From positions 310,001 to 374,000 of the forward strand of contig CAZSUY010000001.1 in NCBI GenBank assembly GCA_964610155.1: a stretch of 64,000 nt of DNA, written 5' to 3'. Source of the stretch: JAFGBM01 sp964610155 (lineage in GTDB: Bacteria; Actinomycetota; Actinomycetes; Actinomycetales; Demequinaceae). This document shows, piece by piece, positions 17,054-26,274 of the stretch. The notes below the pieces were generated by a model, which saw nothing but the letters and a program-made list of their open reading frames with translations, did no database searches and was not told the origin of the DNA. Each line of letters starts with the position of its first letter. Position 1 is the stretch's first letter. The position numbers and the translations under genes are program-made.

Positions 17054-18402
17054 TGGCGACCATCGCCGATCTACGAGTCTCAAGCAGTCGCCGAACGGAG
17101 GCCGTTCTTCTCGCCCTTGCCGTCCTCCTCGTCGTTTCCGCCTACGTTCTTGTCGGACTTGGGGCAACCGGGGGCCTACCCCCGGATGTCTACCTCTTCG
17201 CCGTAGGCACCATCGGCGTTGCCCTTGGGGCGCACCTGGTGCTCCGTCGGTGGGCCTCCGCCGCGGATCCGGTCATACTTCCCGTGACGTTGACCCTTAA
17301 CGGGCTCGGGTTGGCAATGATCTACCGCCTTGATCTGGCTCGTGAAGGAACATCGACCCCCACCTCCTTTGCTTCGCGTCAGTTGATCTGGACCATCATC
17401 GCGATCGCGGTGGCCGTCACCGTCGTGGCCCTGCTCAAGGACCATCGGTTGATTCGGCGATTCACCTACACGGCCATGGTGGTCGGTCTCGGGCTCCTCC
17501 TTCTCCCTCTGCTACCGGGGCTCGGAGTGGAACGCCGCGGTGCCCGTCTATGGATCGATATTGCTGGAGTCTCTTTTCAACCGGCGGAGATGGCCAAGAT
17601 CGCGCTTGCCATCTTTTTCGCTGGCTACCTAGTCGCCAACCGTCACTCGCTTGCCCTCGCTGGGCCGAAGCTTCTTGGCATACGTTTTCCGCGGGCTCGG
17701 GATCTTGGACCCTTGCTCCTTGCTTGGGCTGCGTCCCTCGCGGTTCTCATCTACCAACGAGACCTTGGCACGTCCCTGCTCTTCTTTGGTTTATTCCTTG
17801 CGATGCTGTACGTCGCTACGGCACGGCTGAGTTGGGTCCTCCTGGGCTGTGGTCTCTTCGTAGCAGGTGCGGTCGTTGCGGGAATGGCGTACTCCCACGT
17901 CGCGAGTCGATACGACATTTGGCTCCATGCCCTTGATCCCGAGGTCTACGCGCGAGCTCCCGGGGGATCCGAACAACTCGTCCGTGGGCTTTTCGGGCTT
18001 GCGAGCGGTGGCCTCTTTGGGACGGGTCTAGGCGAGGGCATGCCGGCACAGGTCCCCTTCGCGGAGTCCGATTTCATCGTCGCCTCTCTCGGAGAGGAAC
18101 TCGGGCTGACGGGGCTGATGGCGATCCTCTGCCTCTACGTCATCCTTGTTCAACGGGCGCTTCGCACCGCCATCGGCGTTCGGGACGGTTTTGGAAAGTT
18201 ACTAGCGGCCGGACTCGGATTCTCCATGGCCCTTCAGGTCTTTGTCGTGGTCGGCGGGGTGACCCGTGTCATCCCATTGACCGGGCTGAGCATACCCTAC
18301 CTCGCATATGGTGGCTCCTCCCTCCTTTCCAACTGGCTGGTGGCTGCCCTTCTGCTACGGATCTCCGATGGCGCCAGGCGAGCAGAGGCCCTCAAACCAT
18401 GA
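17053..18402 (+). CDS. rodA: SEDS-family peptidoglycan polymerase (FtsW/RodA)
   Basis: A 449-aa polytopic protein with about 12 hydrophobic helices. SEDS signatures: GVERRGARLWIDIAGVSFQPAEMAK in the middle, YQRDLGTSLLFFGLF, and near the end the conserved FAESDFIVASLGEELGL and IPYLAYGGSSLLSN. Paired with the class B PBP encoded immediately downstream, it polymerises lipid II during elongation. GTG start overlaps the pstP stop by one base; stop overlaps pbpA ATG (ATGA). RodA rather than FtsW is chosen from operon position, as in mycobacteria. Confidence 0.94.
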   Translation: MATIADLRVSSSRRTEAVLLALAVLLVVSAYVLVGLGATGGLPPDVYLFAVGTIGVALGAHLVLRRWASAADPVILPVTLTLNGLGLAMIYRLDLAREGTSTPTSFASRQLIWTIIAIAVAVTVVALLKDHRLIRRFTYTAMVVGLGLLLLPLLPGLGVERRGARLWIDIAGVSFQPAEMAKIALAIFFAGYLVANRHSLALAGPKLLGIRFPRARDLGPLLLAWAASLAVLIYQRDLGTSLLFFGLFLAMLYVATARLSWVLLGCGLFVAGAVVAGMAYSHVASRYDIWLHALDPEVYARAPGGSEQLVRGLFGLASGGLFGTGLGEGMPAQVPFAESDFIVASLGEELGLTGLMAILCLYVILVQRALRTAIGVRDGFGKLLAAGLGFSMALQVFVVVGGVTRVIPLTGLSIPYLAYGGSSLLSNWLVAALLLRISDGARRAEALKP

Positions 18403-19880
18403 ACCCCTCCATTCGTCGGCTGTCCGTGCTCACGTTCGCCATGTTCCTCGTCCTCATGCTGGCGGCGACATGGATCCAGTTCGTCGAGGCCGACTCCCTC
18501 AACGCCGACTCACGGAATCATCGAACCCTGTACAGGGAGTACGGAACGTTCCGTGGTCCAATCGTCGTTGACGGTGAGGCCATCGTGTTCTCCGTTCCAG
18601 TCGACGACAATTTCAACTACCAGCGAACGTATGTGGATGGTTCCCTATATGCCCCTGTCACCGGCTACTACTCCGTCGTATACGGACGTACCGGCATCGA
18701 ACAGGCGGAGAACTCCCTGCTCAATGGCAGTGCCGATGCCCTCTTCTGGTCTCGGCTGGGGGATCTTCTCTCCGGCAAAGAACAGCAGGGTGCCTCGATC
18801 GAACTCACGCTTCGCTCATCCCTTCAACGGGTGGCATCGGACGCCCTCGGCGATCAGAAAGGGGCGGTCGTCGCCCTCGATCCCCGAACCGGCGAGATCC
18901 TGGCAATGGTGTCCAGCCCGAGCTACGATCCGACGATTCTCGCAGGGCATAGCACCGCCACCGTTGTCGAAGCGTACGAAGGTCTTGACACCGATCAGAA
19001 TCGGCCGCTGATCAATCGTGCCATCGCGGGTGACACCTATCCCCCTGGTTCGCTATTCAAGCTGGTAACCGCCTCCGCAGCACTTGAAGCGGGCATGACC
19101 CCAGAGAGCGTCGTCTTTGCCCCAACCGAACTCGATCTCCCCCTGACCGAAACCACCATTCACAACTATGGGGGATACGCCTGCGACACAACGGACATGA
19201 CGACCCTCTCCCTAGCCCTACAAAAGTCCTGCAATACCCCCTTCGCCAACCTTGGAATTACCCTCGGCTGGGGTCCCATCGAACGGAAGGCCCGTGAATT
19301 CGGGTGGGGTGACGAACTCTCCCTTCCCCTTCCGGTGACGGCATCAAAGCTTCCCGAGGACCCAGACGAGCCCGAAAGCGCCATGTCTGCCATCGGCCAA
19401 TTCGACGTACGAGCCACGCCAATGCAGATGGCGATGATCGGGGCGGCCATAGCAAACGATGGGGTGCTGATGCGCCCCTATCTCGTCGCGCGGGCGAAGG
19501 ACTCGTCACTACGAATCCTCAAGACGGCTCAGCCATCCGTCCTATCGACCCCGTTGAGCGTCGAGGATGCAGGATTCTTGACCGACATGATGGTGGGCGT
19601 GGTAGAACTTGGCACCGGAACGTCCGCGCAGATTTCTGGAGTGGCCGTTGCCGGAAAGACGGGTACCGCTGAGTCGGGTGACGGCACACCACCAGAAGCC
19701 TGGTTCTTGGGATTCGCTCCAGCCGACGATCCGGTCATCGTCGTGGTGGTCCTTGTCGAGAATGGCGGTGACTTGGGTGATGAGGCCACGGGGGGCAGGC
19801 TCGCCGCGCCAATCGCTCGCTCCGTGATCGAGGAGGCTCTCCGCCTCGAGGCGGAGAGGAAAGGGTCGGGACTCGGATGA
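18399..19880 (+). CDS. pbpA: Class B penicillin-binding protein PbpA
   Basis: A 493-aa class B PBP. One N-terminal transmembrane helix (about 8-28), a dimerisation/pedestal region, then a transpeptidase domain with GSLFK (Ser218 and Lys221), SCN (277-279) and VAGKTGTAES. PASTA domains are absent. It cross-links peptidoglycan together with the adjacent SEDS polymerase and is a known target of the PknA/PknB system in actinobacteria. ATGA overlaps at both ends tie it to rodA and pknA. Confidence 0.95.
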   Translation: MNPSIRRLSVLTFAMFLVLMLAATWIQFVEADSLNADSRNHRTLYREYGTFRGPIVVDGEAIVFSVPVDDNFNYQRTYVDGSLYAPVTGYYSVVYGRTGIEQAENSLLNGSADALFWSRLGDLLSGKEQQGASIELTLRSSLQRVASDALGDQKGAVVALDPRTGEILAMVSSPSYDPTILAGHSTATVVEAYEGLDTDQNRPLINRAIAGDTYPPGSLFKLVTASAALEAGMTPESVVFAPTELDLPLTETTIHNYGGYACDTTDMTTLSLALQKSCNTPFANLGITLGWGPIERKAREFGWGDELSLPLPVTASKLPEDPDEPESAMSAIGQFDVRATPMQMAMIGAAIANDGVLMRPYLVARAKDSSLRILKTAQPSVLSTPLSVEDAGFLTDMMVGVVELGTGTSAQISGVAVAGKTGTAESGDGTPPEAWFLGFAPADDPVIVVVVLVENGGDLGDEATGGRLAAPIARSVIEEALRLEAERKGSGLG

Positions 19881-20836
19881 TCGCTATCGGTTCCGTGCTC
19901 GATGGGCGCTATCGCCTTCTTTCGCTCCTGGCAATTGGAGGGATGGGTCAGGTATGGCGCGGCCATGATGACGAACTCGATCTTCAGGTGGCCATCAAGG
20001 TCCTCAAAGAGGACGCCGGCGATAACGCGGTGTTTCTCAAGCGGTTCGAGATCGAGGCCAGGAACGCGGCTCGCCTTGCCCATCGCAACATCTGTCAGGT
20101 CTTCGATTACGGATCCTTCGAGGGCAATGCCTACATGGTGATGGAGCTCGTCGAGGGGGAATCACTCGCAGACATCCTCGACCGGGAGGTCTTCCTGGAT
20201 GAACGCCGACTCGTGGCCATCCTCATCCATACCTGTCGTGGACTCCAGGTCGCTCATGACGCGGGGATCATCCATCGGGATGTCAAGCCGGGGAACCTGC
20301 TGCTCCAGCCGGATGACCTGGTGAAGATCACCGATTTCGGCGTTTCCCGTGCCAGGGATCAGACGACCCTTACACAGACGGGCATGGTCATGGGCACGGC
20401 CCAGTACCTTGCCCCCGAACTTGCTCTTGGTAAACCCGCAACCCCACAGTCCGATCTCTACGCCCTGGGGATCATCGCCTTCGAGGCCCTGGTTGGAAAG
20501 CGTCCCTTCACGGCCCAAACCCCTGTCGAAATCGCCATCGCTCAGGTGAACGATCCCGTGCCCGCACTTCCAGATGTCATCGCCCCCGGACTGGCGGCAT
20601 TGGTCCTCGACCTCCTGGACAAGAATCCCAAACATCGACCGGCATCGGCGGGTCGGCTTGCGGCTCATCTTGGAAATCTACGGTTGCCCTCCGCGACGGA
20701 ACGACGACTCAGAGAGAGGCCCCCTCCCCAGTCGATCGCACCGCATCATCGGGGAGGGGCTCCGGTACGCGCCATGCCCCCGACGATTCCTCCGAAGGAT
20801 CGTCGGCCAAGACCGGATGGTGAAAGTCACGGCTAG
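19877..20836 (+). CDS. pknA: Ser/Thr protein kinase PknA (no membrane segment)
   Basis: A 319-aa Hanks-type kinase. All catalytic motifs are present: glycine loop AIGGMGQVW (19-27), VAIK with Lys41, HRDVKPGN with Asp135, DFG (153-155), the activation-loop threonines TTLTQTGM, and APE (179-181). After the kinase domain comes a Pro/Arg-rich tail (about 275-319) with no hydrophobic helix, unlike mycobacterial PknA, which has a transmembrane segment. It may therefore be cytosolic or recruited through PknB. Translationally coupled to pbpA. Confidence 0.93.
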   Translation: MIAIGSVLDGRYRLLSLLAIGGMGQVWRGHDDELDLQVAIKVLKEDAGDNAVFLKRFEIEARNAARLAHRNICQVFDYGSFEGNAYMVMELVEGESLADILDREVFLDERRLVAILIHTCRGLQVAHDAGIIHRDVKPGNLLLQPDDLVKITDFGVSRARDQTTLTQTGMVMGTAQYLAPELALGKPATPQSDLYALGIIAFEALVGKRPFTAQTPVEIAIAQVNDPVPALPDVIAPGLAALVLDLLDKNPKHRPASAGRLAAHLGNLRLPSATERRLRERPPPQSIAPHHRGGAPVRAMPPTIPPKDRRPRPDGESHG

Positions 20837-20893
20837 CCACCCATGGGATGCGAGAATGGGGCACGGTAGTGAGACTCAGACGACGGGAATGGG

Positions 20894-22888
20894 ATGACTG
20901 AAGGAAGCGCGATGTTTGCCAATCGGTACCAGATTGGCGAACTCATCGGCCGTGGTGGCATGGCCGAGGTTCACATCGGGTACGACACGCGACTCGGTCG
21001 GAGCGTTGCGATCAAGATCCTGCGTCCCGATCTCGCCCGCGACCCCTCTTTTCAGACCCGCTTTCGGCGCGAGGCACAGGCTGCCGCGGGTCTCAACCAT
21101 CCGGCCATCGTGGCCGTCTACGATACGGGCGAAGAGACGGTCGTGTCTCCGACGGGTGAGCGCCATGTCGTTCCCTTCATCGTCATGGAGTACGTCGAGG
21201 GCCACACGGTTCGCGACATCCTCAAAGAAGGAGCAGCCGCTCCTATCGACGAGGCCGTCGAGATCCTCGCGGGGGTCCTGACCGGCCTTGAGTACGCGCA
21301 CGCCGCTGGCCTCGTTCACCGTGACATCAAGCCCGCAAATATCATGTTGACTCCGACGGGCGCGGTCAAGGTTATGGACTTCGGCATCGCTCGAGCCCTC
21401 GCCGACGTGGGCCAAACCATGACTCAGGCTCAGTCCGTCATCGGAACGGCCCAATACCTTTCCCCCGAGCAGGCTCGCGGCGAGGAGGTTGACGCTCGAT
21501 CGGACCTATACTCCGCCGGATGTGTATTGTTCGAGCTGTTATGCGGGAGGCCTCCCTTTGTCGGAGACTCCCCCGTATCGGTCGCCTACCAGCACGTACG
21601 CGAGGCCCCTTCACGGCCTTCGGAATTGGCGCCAGACGTGCCACCGGCCCTTGACCAGATCGTCTTGCGCTCCCTCGCGAAGGATCGGGCCCAGCGGTAC
21701 TCCTCGGCCCATGAATTCCTTGGCGACCTGAACGCCTTCATGTCGAATCGCCCCCTGTCTCCCACAACGGGCCAATTTCCCGTCGGTTCGGCGAGCACCG
21801 GAACCGGAGCGACCGCCGTTCTTGCCGCCACCAGCGCAAATCCTGGCGCTGCGAAGGCGACGCCGGGTGCCGGCGGGGCGAGCACCTCGGGCACGGGGAT
21901 TCCTGGTGCCGTGGACCCCCTAGACGAATACGTCGAAGTCAACGAGCGAGGTCGAAGGATCCGCCACATCCTCCTTCTCGTCGCCACGGTCAGTGCCGCG
22001 GTACTCGCGGTGATCGGCCTCTTCACCCTCGCTAGTCCCTCGGGTGGGGACGCCACCGCAACCGTGACAGTGCCGAACGTCGTGGGCAAGGCTCAGAGCG
22101 ATGCCCTCGACACCCTTGAACAGTTTGGCCTGCAGGGCTCGGTTGAGGGAGAGGTGAACACGGAGGTCGAACCGGGGCTTGTCATCCGTACCTCGCCCAC
22201 CGAAGGTACCCAGGTCGAAAAGGGTTCGATCGTCACGGTCATCGTTTCTGTCGATGCGAACCAACTGATGGTTCCAGATGTCCGCGGCCTGAGCGTCACC
22301 GAAGCCACGACCATTCTCGAAGACTCCGGCCTCTCCGTCGGCGACACGACACTAGTAGATGGCGATACGGCCATCGCGGAGGGTTTCGTTGCCGGCACGG
22401 ACCCAGGGAAGGGTCTGCCCGTCGACAGCGGAGCCGTGATCGCTCTGAAGGTCTCAAGCGGGAAGATCCTCCTTCAGGACCTCACGGGTCGAACCAAGGA
22501 ACAGGCTGTCGCCTACCTTGAAGCCCTCCTCCTGTTCCCCCAGATTGAGGAGGTCCAAAACGATGGTGCCCTTCCAGGCACCGTCATCGGACAGGATCCT
22601 CCAATCGGTTTGGTCCCCTTTGGATCGGGAGTGATCCTCCGGATCGCGATCCCCGTCGTCATGGTGACGGTCCCGGATGTGGTCGGTGATCCCGAGACGT
22701 CGGCCATCGCTCAGATAAGGCAGGCCCTCCTCGACACCAATGTCACACGGGTGTATTCGACAACCGTCACCGAGGGACTGGTCATCTCCCAGAGCCCTGC
22801 GGCATCCTCCTCGCAACCCGAGGGAACAATTGTCACGCTCACGGTCTCTCTGGGACCTGAGCCTCCTTCTAGTCCCACGCCGATTTAG
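20894..22888 (+). CDS. pknB: Ser/Thr protein kinase PknB with four PASTA domains
   Basis: A 664-aa transmembrane kinase. The kinase domain is complete: IGRGGMAEV loop, Lys41, HRDIKPAN with Asp144, DFG at 162-164. An Ala/Gly/Thr-rich juxtamembrane segment (about 295-345) precedes one transmembrane helix at 358-380. Outside there are four PASTA repeats: VTVPNVVG, LMVPDVRG, a divergent third beginning ILLQDLTG, and VTVPDVVG. PASTA domains bind muropeptides or lipid II and steer the kinase to growth sites. It is 57 bp from pknA, the largest gap in the operon. Confidence 0.96.
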   Translation: MTEGSAMFANRYQIGELIGRGGMAEVHIGYDTRLGRSVAIKILRPDLARDPSFQTRFRREAQAAAGLNHPAIVAVYDTGEETVVSPTGERHVVPFIVMEYVEGHTVRDILKEGAAAPIDEAVEILAGVLTGLEYAHAAGLVHRDIKPANIMLTPTGAVKVMDFGIARALADVGQTMTQAQSVIGTAQYLSPEQARGEEVDARSDLYSAGCVLFELLCGRPPFVGDSPVSVAYQHVREAPSRPSELAPDVPPALDQIVLRSLAKDRAQRYSSAHEFLGDLNAFMSNRPLSPTTGQFPVGSASTGTGATAVLAATSANPGAAKATPGAGGASTSGTGIPGAVDPLDEYVEVNERGRRIRHILLLVATVSAAVLAVIGLFTLASPSGGDATATVTVPNVVGKAQSDALDTLEQFGLQGSVEGEVNTEVEPGLVIRTSPTEGTQVEKGSIVTVIVSVDANQLMVPDVRGLSVTEATTILEDSGLSVGDTTLVDGDTAIAEGFVAGTDPGKGLPVDSGAVIALKVSSGKILLQDLTGRTKEQAVAYLEALLLFPQIEEVQNDGALPGTVIGQDPPIGLVPFGSGVILRIAIPVVMVTVPDVVGDPETSAIAQIRQALLDTNVTRVYSTTVTEGLVISQSPAASSSQPEGTIVTLTVSLGPEPPSSPTPI

Positions 22889-22893
22889 TCGCC

Positions 22894-24519
22894 ATGACCC
22901 GAATGGTCGTCATCGGTGGGGGCCCAGTTGGCCTCGCGACGGCCACGCTTCTCGCTCGTGGCGGTCTCGAGGTCATCCTGCTCGAGCGGCATAAGGTCGT
23001 GGGGGGTCGTACCGCACCGCTTTCTTCGCGAAAACACTCCTTCGATCCTTCGCCCTGGTTCCTTTCGCCGGAAGCATACGAAGACTTCTTCGCCCTGGTC
23101 GAACGAAGGATGGACGACTACCTCGATCTCATCGAGCCAGACCTACGTTTTCGGGCCTTCTTCGAAAAAGGACTCGACTCTCCTGCGGAGATTCTCGACC
23201 TCAATGCTGATGCTCAGACAAACTGGGGCCTCCTCGAGGAGGTACACGCCGGCGACGGCGAAGCGGCCCGTCGGCTGATCTTGAAGGCAGCCCGAGAGAA
23301 CCAGTTGATCCGGGAGCGATTGGAATTCTCGCCCTCCAGTGGCGTCCTCTCCCCCCTACGTCCGACCTCCGTTCGTCACCTCACCTGGTTTGCGAGGAGG
23401 CTTCTCAGAAGCCTGGGGGGCGTAGTCGCCAGGAAGATCCATCATCCCCATATCCGGAGGTTGCTGGAGTTTCCCTCCCTGAATCTCACCGGATCCCCAA
23501 TGACGACACCAGCGGCCTACACCCCCCTCTGCTATCACCACCTCGGTGGAGCGGTTCGTCACCCGCGGGGAGGCTTCGGTGCGGTTATCGCTGCGCTCGA
23601 ACAAATCGCCCAAGAAGAGGGTGTCGACATCCGGACCGAGAACGACGTCGCCCGCATTCTTGTCGATCCGGAATCTCGGCTCGCCGGTGGGGTCGTTCTG
23701 CGAACGGGAGAGGTGATTCCCGCCGACCTAATCGTGTCGTGTGTCGACCTCCATCACACGGAAACCTCACTTCTGCCCGAGGAGTTTTCCTTCTATCCGG
23801 AATCGTCCTGGGGCCGAATCAAGGCCTCTCCATCAGCGCTCATCGTCACCGTCGGGGTGAAGAAGCGCCTCCCCCAACTCGCTCACCACAACCTCTTCTT
23901 TCCCCAAAACTGGAAGCGCCTCCTTTCGCGTCTCGAATCGACTCCGGTCGACGATCCCTTTGCATCGGAATTCCTCTATGTCGGGAGACCCACAGCTACG
24001 GATCGCTCGATGGCTCCCAAGGGAAAGGAGTCACTCATCCTCATCACTCCGCTTCCCCCCGACCCCTCGCTCGGGGGCACGGATGAGAGCAGGCACGCCC
24101 TTGAAGACCTTGCTATGCAACTCCTCGCCCAGGTGGGGACCCTTGCGGGAATACCCGACCTCACCGAGCGGTCACAGGTTTTCGAGATCGTGACGCCTGC
24201 GGACCTTGTTCGTGAACACTCGGCCTGGAGAGGCTCGGTCTTCGGTCTCGCCCCGACCCTTCGAGGGGTGGCTCTTCGCCACCCAAGGGATACCTCGCGC
24301 CGGGTTCGGAATCTTCTGTATGCCGGATCATCGATGCTCCCCGGGGTCGGTATTCCCGGAGCCTTCGCATCGGCCGAAGTCGTCGCCAAATCCCTACTTG
24401 GGCAGAAAGATCCTGCTCCCCTTCTCGCACCGATCGAGCGCGGCTTCCTTCACGCGACGCGTCGAACGGATGTCCTCGGTGAGTTGCTGAAGGCCCCGAC
24501 CGCGGAAGAATCCCCCTAG
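22894..24519 (+). CDS. CrtI-like FAD-dependent oxidoreductase (phytoene-desaturase family)
   Basis: A 541-aa protein. It begins with a dinucleotide-binding fold (MVVIGGGPVGLATATLLARGG) and GRTAPLSSRKHSFDPSPWFL, and ends with the carotenoid-desaturase signature YAGSSMLPGVGIPGAFASAE. Length and layout match CrtI/CrtN/CrtO-type desaturases or the related prenyl/retinol saturases. No other carotenoid gene (crtB, crtE, lycopene cyclase) is in the window. It follows pknB by five bases, so it is likely transcribed with the division operon; I do not know this placement from mycobacteria. Substrate not deducible. Convergent with trpG, with a CCCCTAGGGG palindrome at its stop. Confidence 0.82.
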   Translation: MTRMVVIGGGPVGLATATLLARGGLEVILLERHKVVGGRTAPLSSRKHSFDPSPWFLSPEAYEDFFALVERRMDDYLDLIEPDLRFRAFFEKGLDSPAEILDLNADAQTNWGLLEEVHAGDGEAARRLILKAARENQLIRERLEFSPSSGVLSPLRPTSVRHLTWFARRLLRSLGGVVARKIHHPHIRRLLEFPSLNLTGSPMTTPAAYTPLCYHHLGGAVRHPRGGFGAVIAALEQIAQEEGVDIRTENDVARILVDPESRLAGGVVLRTGEVIPADLIVSCVDLHHTETSLLPEEFSFYPESSWGRIKASPSALIVTVGVKKRLPQLAHHNLFFPQNWKRLLSRLESTPVDDPFASEFLYVGRPTATDRSMAPKGKESLILITPLPPDPSLGGTDESRHALEDLAMQLLAQVGTLAGIPDLTERSQVFEIVTPADLVREHSAWRGSVFGLAPTLRGVALRHPRDTSRRVRNLLYAGSSMLPGVGIPGAFASAEVVAKSLLGQKDPAPLLAPIERGFLHATRRTDVLGELLKAPTAEESP

Positions 24520-24524
24520 GGGTC

Positions 24525-25151
24525 CTAATCTCGCACGAGGGGTGAGAGCCCTCTCGATCGCTCCTCGGGATCGCCAAGCCCACACACCTCAAGCCAGTTG
24601 GCGAGCAGGCGATGGCCCTGATCGGTCAGGACCGACTCCGGATGGAACTGCACGCCGTGCAGGGGAAGGGTCCTGTGACTCAACGCCATTACTACTCCAG
24701 ATTGCGTCTTTGCGGTTACTTCAAGGATCTCGGGAACGGTCTCGGGTTCGACCGCCAAGGAATGGTATCGGGTTGCGGTGAAGGGGCTCGGCAGGCCAGC
24801 CAAGACCGTCGCTCCGTCGTGGTAGACCTCAGAGGTCTTTCCGTGGAGAAGTTCGGGGGCATGTGACACGGTGGCTCCAAAGACCTCTCCAAATGCCTGA
24901 TGCCCGAGGCACACGCCAAGCATGGGGGTGGCCGTCTCTGAGCAACGAAGGATGATCTCTTTCGATGTGCCCGCCTCCGATGGCTTCCCGGGCCCTGGCG
25001 AGACCAGTACACCGTCATACCCCTCAACGTCCCCAATTGCGGTCGTGATGTCATTCCTGACCACGGTCGTCTCCGCTCCCATCTGTCTTAGGTATCCGAC
25101 GATGGTGTACACGAAGGAGTCGTAGTTGTCGACAACGAGGATGCGGGTCAT
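24525..25151 (-). CDS. trpG: Class I glutamine amidotransferase, anthranilate/PABA synthase component II
   Basis: A 208-aa TrpG/PabA-type subunit. It releases ammonia from glutamine for anthranilate or aminodeoxychorismate synthase. Motifs: MTRILVVDNYDSFVYTIVGY, VSPGPGKP, catalytic Cys81 in GVCLGHQAFGE, and the His/Glu pair in GVQFHPESVLT. ATG at 25151; a longer frame adds 16 unlikely residues. No component I gene is nearby; the same orphan trpG sits by pknB in mycobacteria. It is the last gene after the sortase and a small membrane protein. Confidence 0.93.
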   Translation of the reverse strand: MTRILVVDNYDSFVYTIVGYLRQMGAETTVVRNDITTAIGDVEGYDGVLVSPGPGKPSEAGTSKEIILRCSETATPMLGVCLGHQAFGEVFGATVSHAPELLHGKTSEVYHDGATVLAGLPSPFTATRYHSLAVEPETVPEILEVTAKTQSGVVMALSHRTLPLHGVQFHPESVLTDQGHRLLANWLEVCGLGDPEERSRGLSPLVRD

Positions 25152-25155
25152 CGCA

Positions 25156-25314
25156 CTACACTCCCACGGTCTGCTGCTGAAACGGAAGAATGGGGGCAAG
25201 CCAGGGAAACACCCAGAGGAAGAGGACCATGATCGCTCCGGTAACTAGAAGGACCGCAATCGATACCCTGACCCAGAGTTTCCCCGGGAGATGCCGCCAC
25301 ATCCACCCGTACAT
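25156..25314 (-). CDS. Small membrane protein (52 aa) between sortase and trpG
   Basis: Starts ATG at 25314, overlapping the sortase stop by one base (TGATG), and ends 4 bp before the trpG start. The product begins MYGWMWRHLPGKLWVRV and is followed by a hydrophobic stretch of about 25 residues (AVLLVTGAIMVLFLWVFPWL), then QQQTVGV. One transmembrane helix with a basic N-terminus implies N-in topology. The tight overlap on both sides argues it is a real gene. Similar tiny membrane proteins accompany class E sortases at this locus in other actinobacteria (general recollection). Function unknown; a sortase partner is a guess. Confidence 0.72.
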   Translation of the reverse strand: MYGWMWRHLPGKLWVRVSIAVLLVTGAIMVLFLWVFPWLAPILPFQQQTVGV

Positions 25315-26177
25315 CAGTTCACGGCTCCTATCGAGATCCCGCCCGCACCCTCGAGTGCCTGCGACCTAGAGGGCACGATCTCCGGTGGATAGCCCGCCGA
25401 GGCGGGCGCCCAGTAGTCCAGAATGCCGTAGACAACGTACCTCTGCCGAGCCGACAGTCTCGGATGGCACGTCGTCAGGGTGATGTAGCGCCCGTCAGCC
25501 TCTGCGGACTCGTCACCCGGTACCGGCGCTATCGCCGCCGAGAATGAAGGCCAAACGATATGCACTTCCACTACGAGGTAGACATACCACGCTGACTCCG
25601 TTCTAACGACGATGGCATCACCGATGACCAGTTCTTCGATCCGATCGAAGGGCTTGCCGAAGGTCGTCCGATGCCCGGCCACGGCGAAATTCCCCCATCC
25701 CCCCGGAAGGGCGGTACCAGGGTAGTGGCCAATCCCCAGCCGATCCAAGACACTGCGACGCCCGACTCCCTCGCTGATGGGCCGAACGTAGTTTTCCCCC
25801 CATCGAGGTACATATATCGCGGCAAAAGACTCCTCATTACCCGGGATCTCCTCAACCGGGGGGGTGCTTTCGAACTCCATTTGATCGAAAGGGATGATGG
25901 GATAGGCCGACAGGCCGTCAAGTGCCGTCGCTAAATCGTCTCCTATCAAGACTGGAATCGCCGGAATCTCCCAACCAAGATTCTCTACGATGTCCCGTTG
26001 ATGCCGGGTCCCTATGATGTCGGTCCACCACAACTCCCACACGACGAAGAGCCCCACCACGATGCCGAGCGTCAGCAACACCTCCCCCATCGCGCCGATT
26101 GCCTTTCCCAAGACGCGGCGCCGGTTTGCCCCGGTGGCCGAACCAGGCGAGGCTGTATCCTCTTCCATGATCTCCAT
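25314..26177 (-). CDS. srtE: Class E sortase
   Basis: A 287-aa sortase. An N-terminal transmembrane helix (about 29-49) anchors it; the C-terminal beta-barrel domain carries the catalytic triad: His169 in FAVAGHRTTFG, Cys237 in LTTCHPR, and an Arg (Arg244 or Arg246) in SARQRYVVYG. Class E enzymes in high-GC Gram-positives cleave LAXTG-type signals. No substrate with such a signal is encoded in the window. An alternative start is ATG 26168. It leads an operon with the small membrane protein and trpG and is divergent from crgA. Confidence 0.92.
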   Translation of the reverse strand: MEIMEEDTASPGSATGANRRRVLGKAIGAMGEVLLTLGIVVGLFVVWELWWTDIIGTRHQRDIVENLGWEIPAIPVLIGDDLATALDGLSAYPIIPFDQMEFESTPPVEEIPGNEESFAAIYVPRWGENYVRPISEGVGRRSVLDRLGIGHYPGTALPGGWGNFAVAGHRTTFGKPFDRIEELVIGDAIVVRTESAWYVYLVVEVHIVWPSFSAAIAPVPGDESAEADGRYITLTTCHPRLSARQRYVVYGILDYWAPASAGYPPEIVPSRSQALEGAGGISIGAVN

Positions 26178-26274
26178 AGGCTAGTCGATACGATCCGACC
26201 GACCTGCGCGTTCCGATCCGATCGCTAGGCTATGTTCGATGGAGACTTGAGTCCCATTAAAAAGGAGTGTAACC

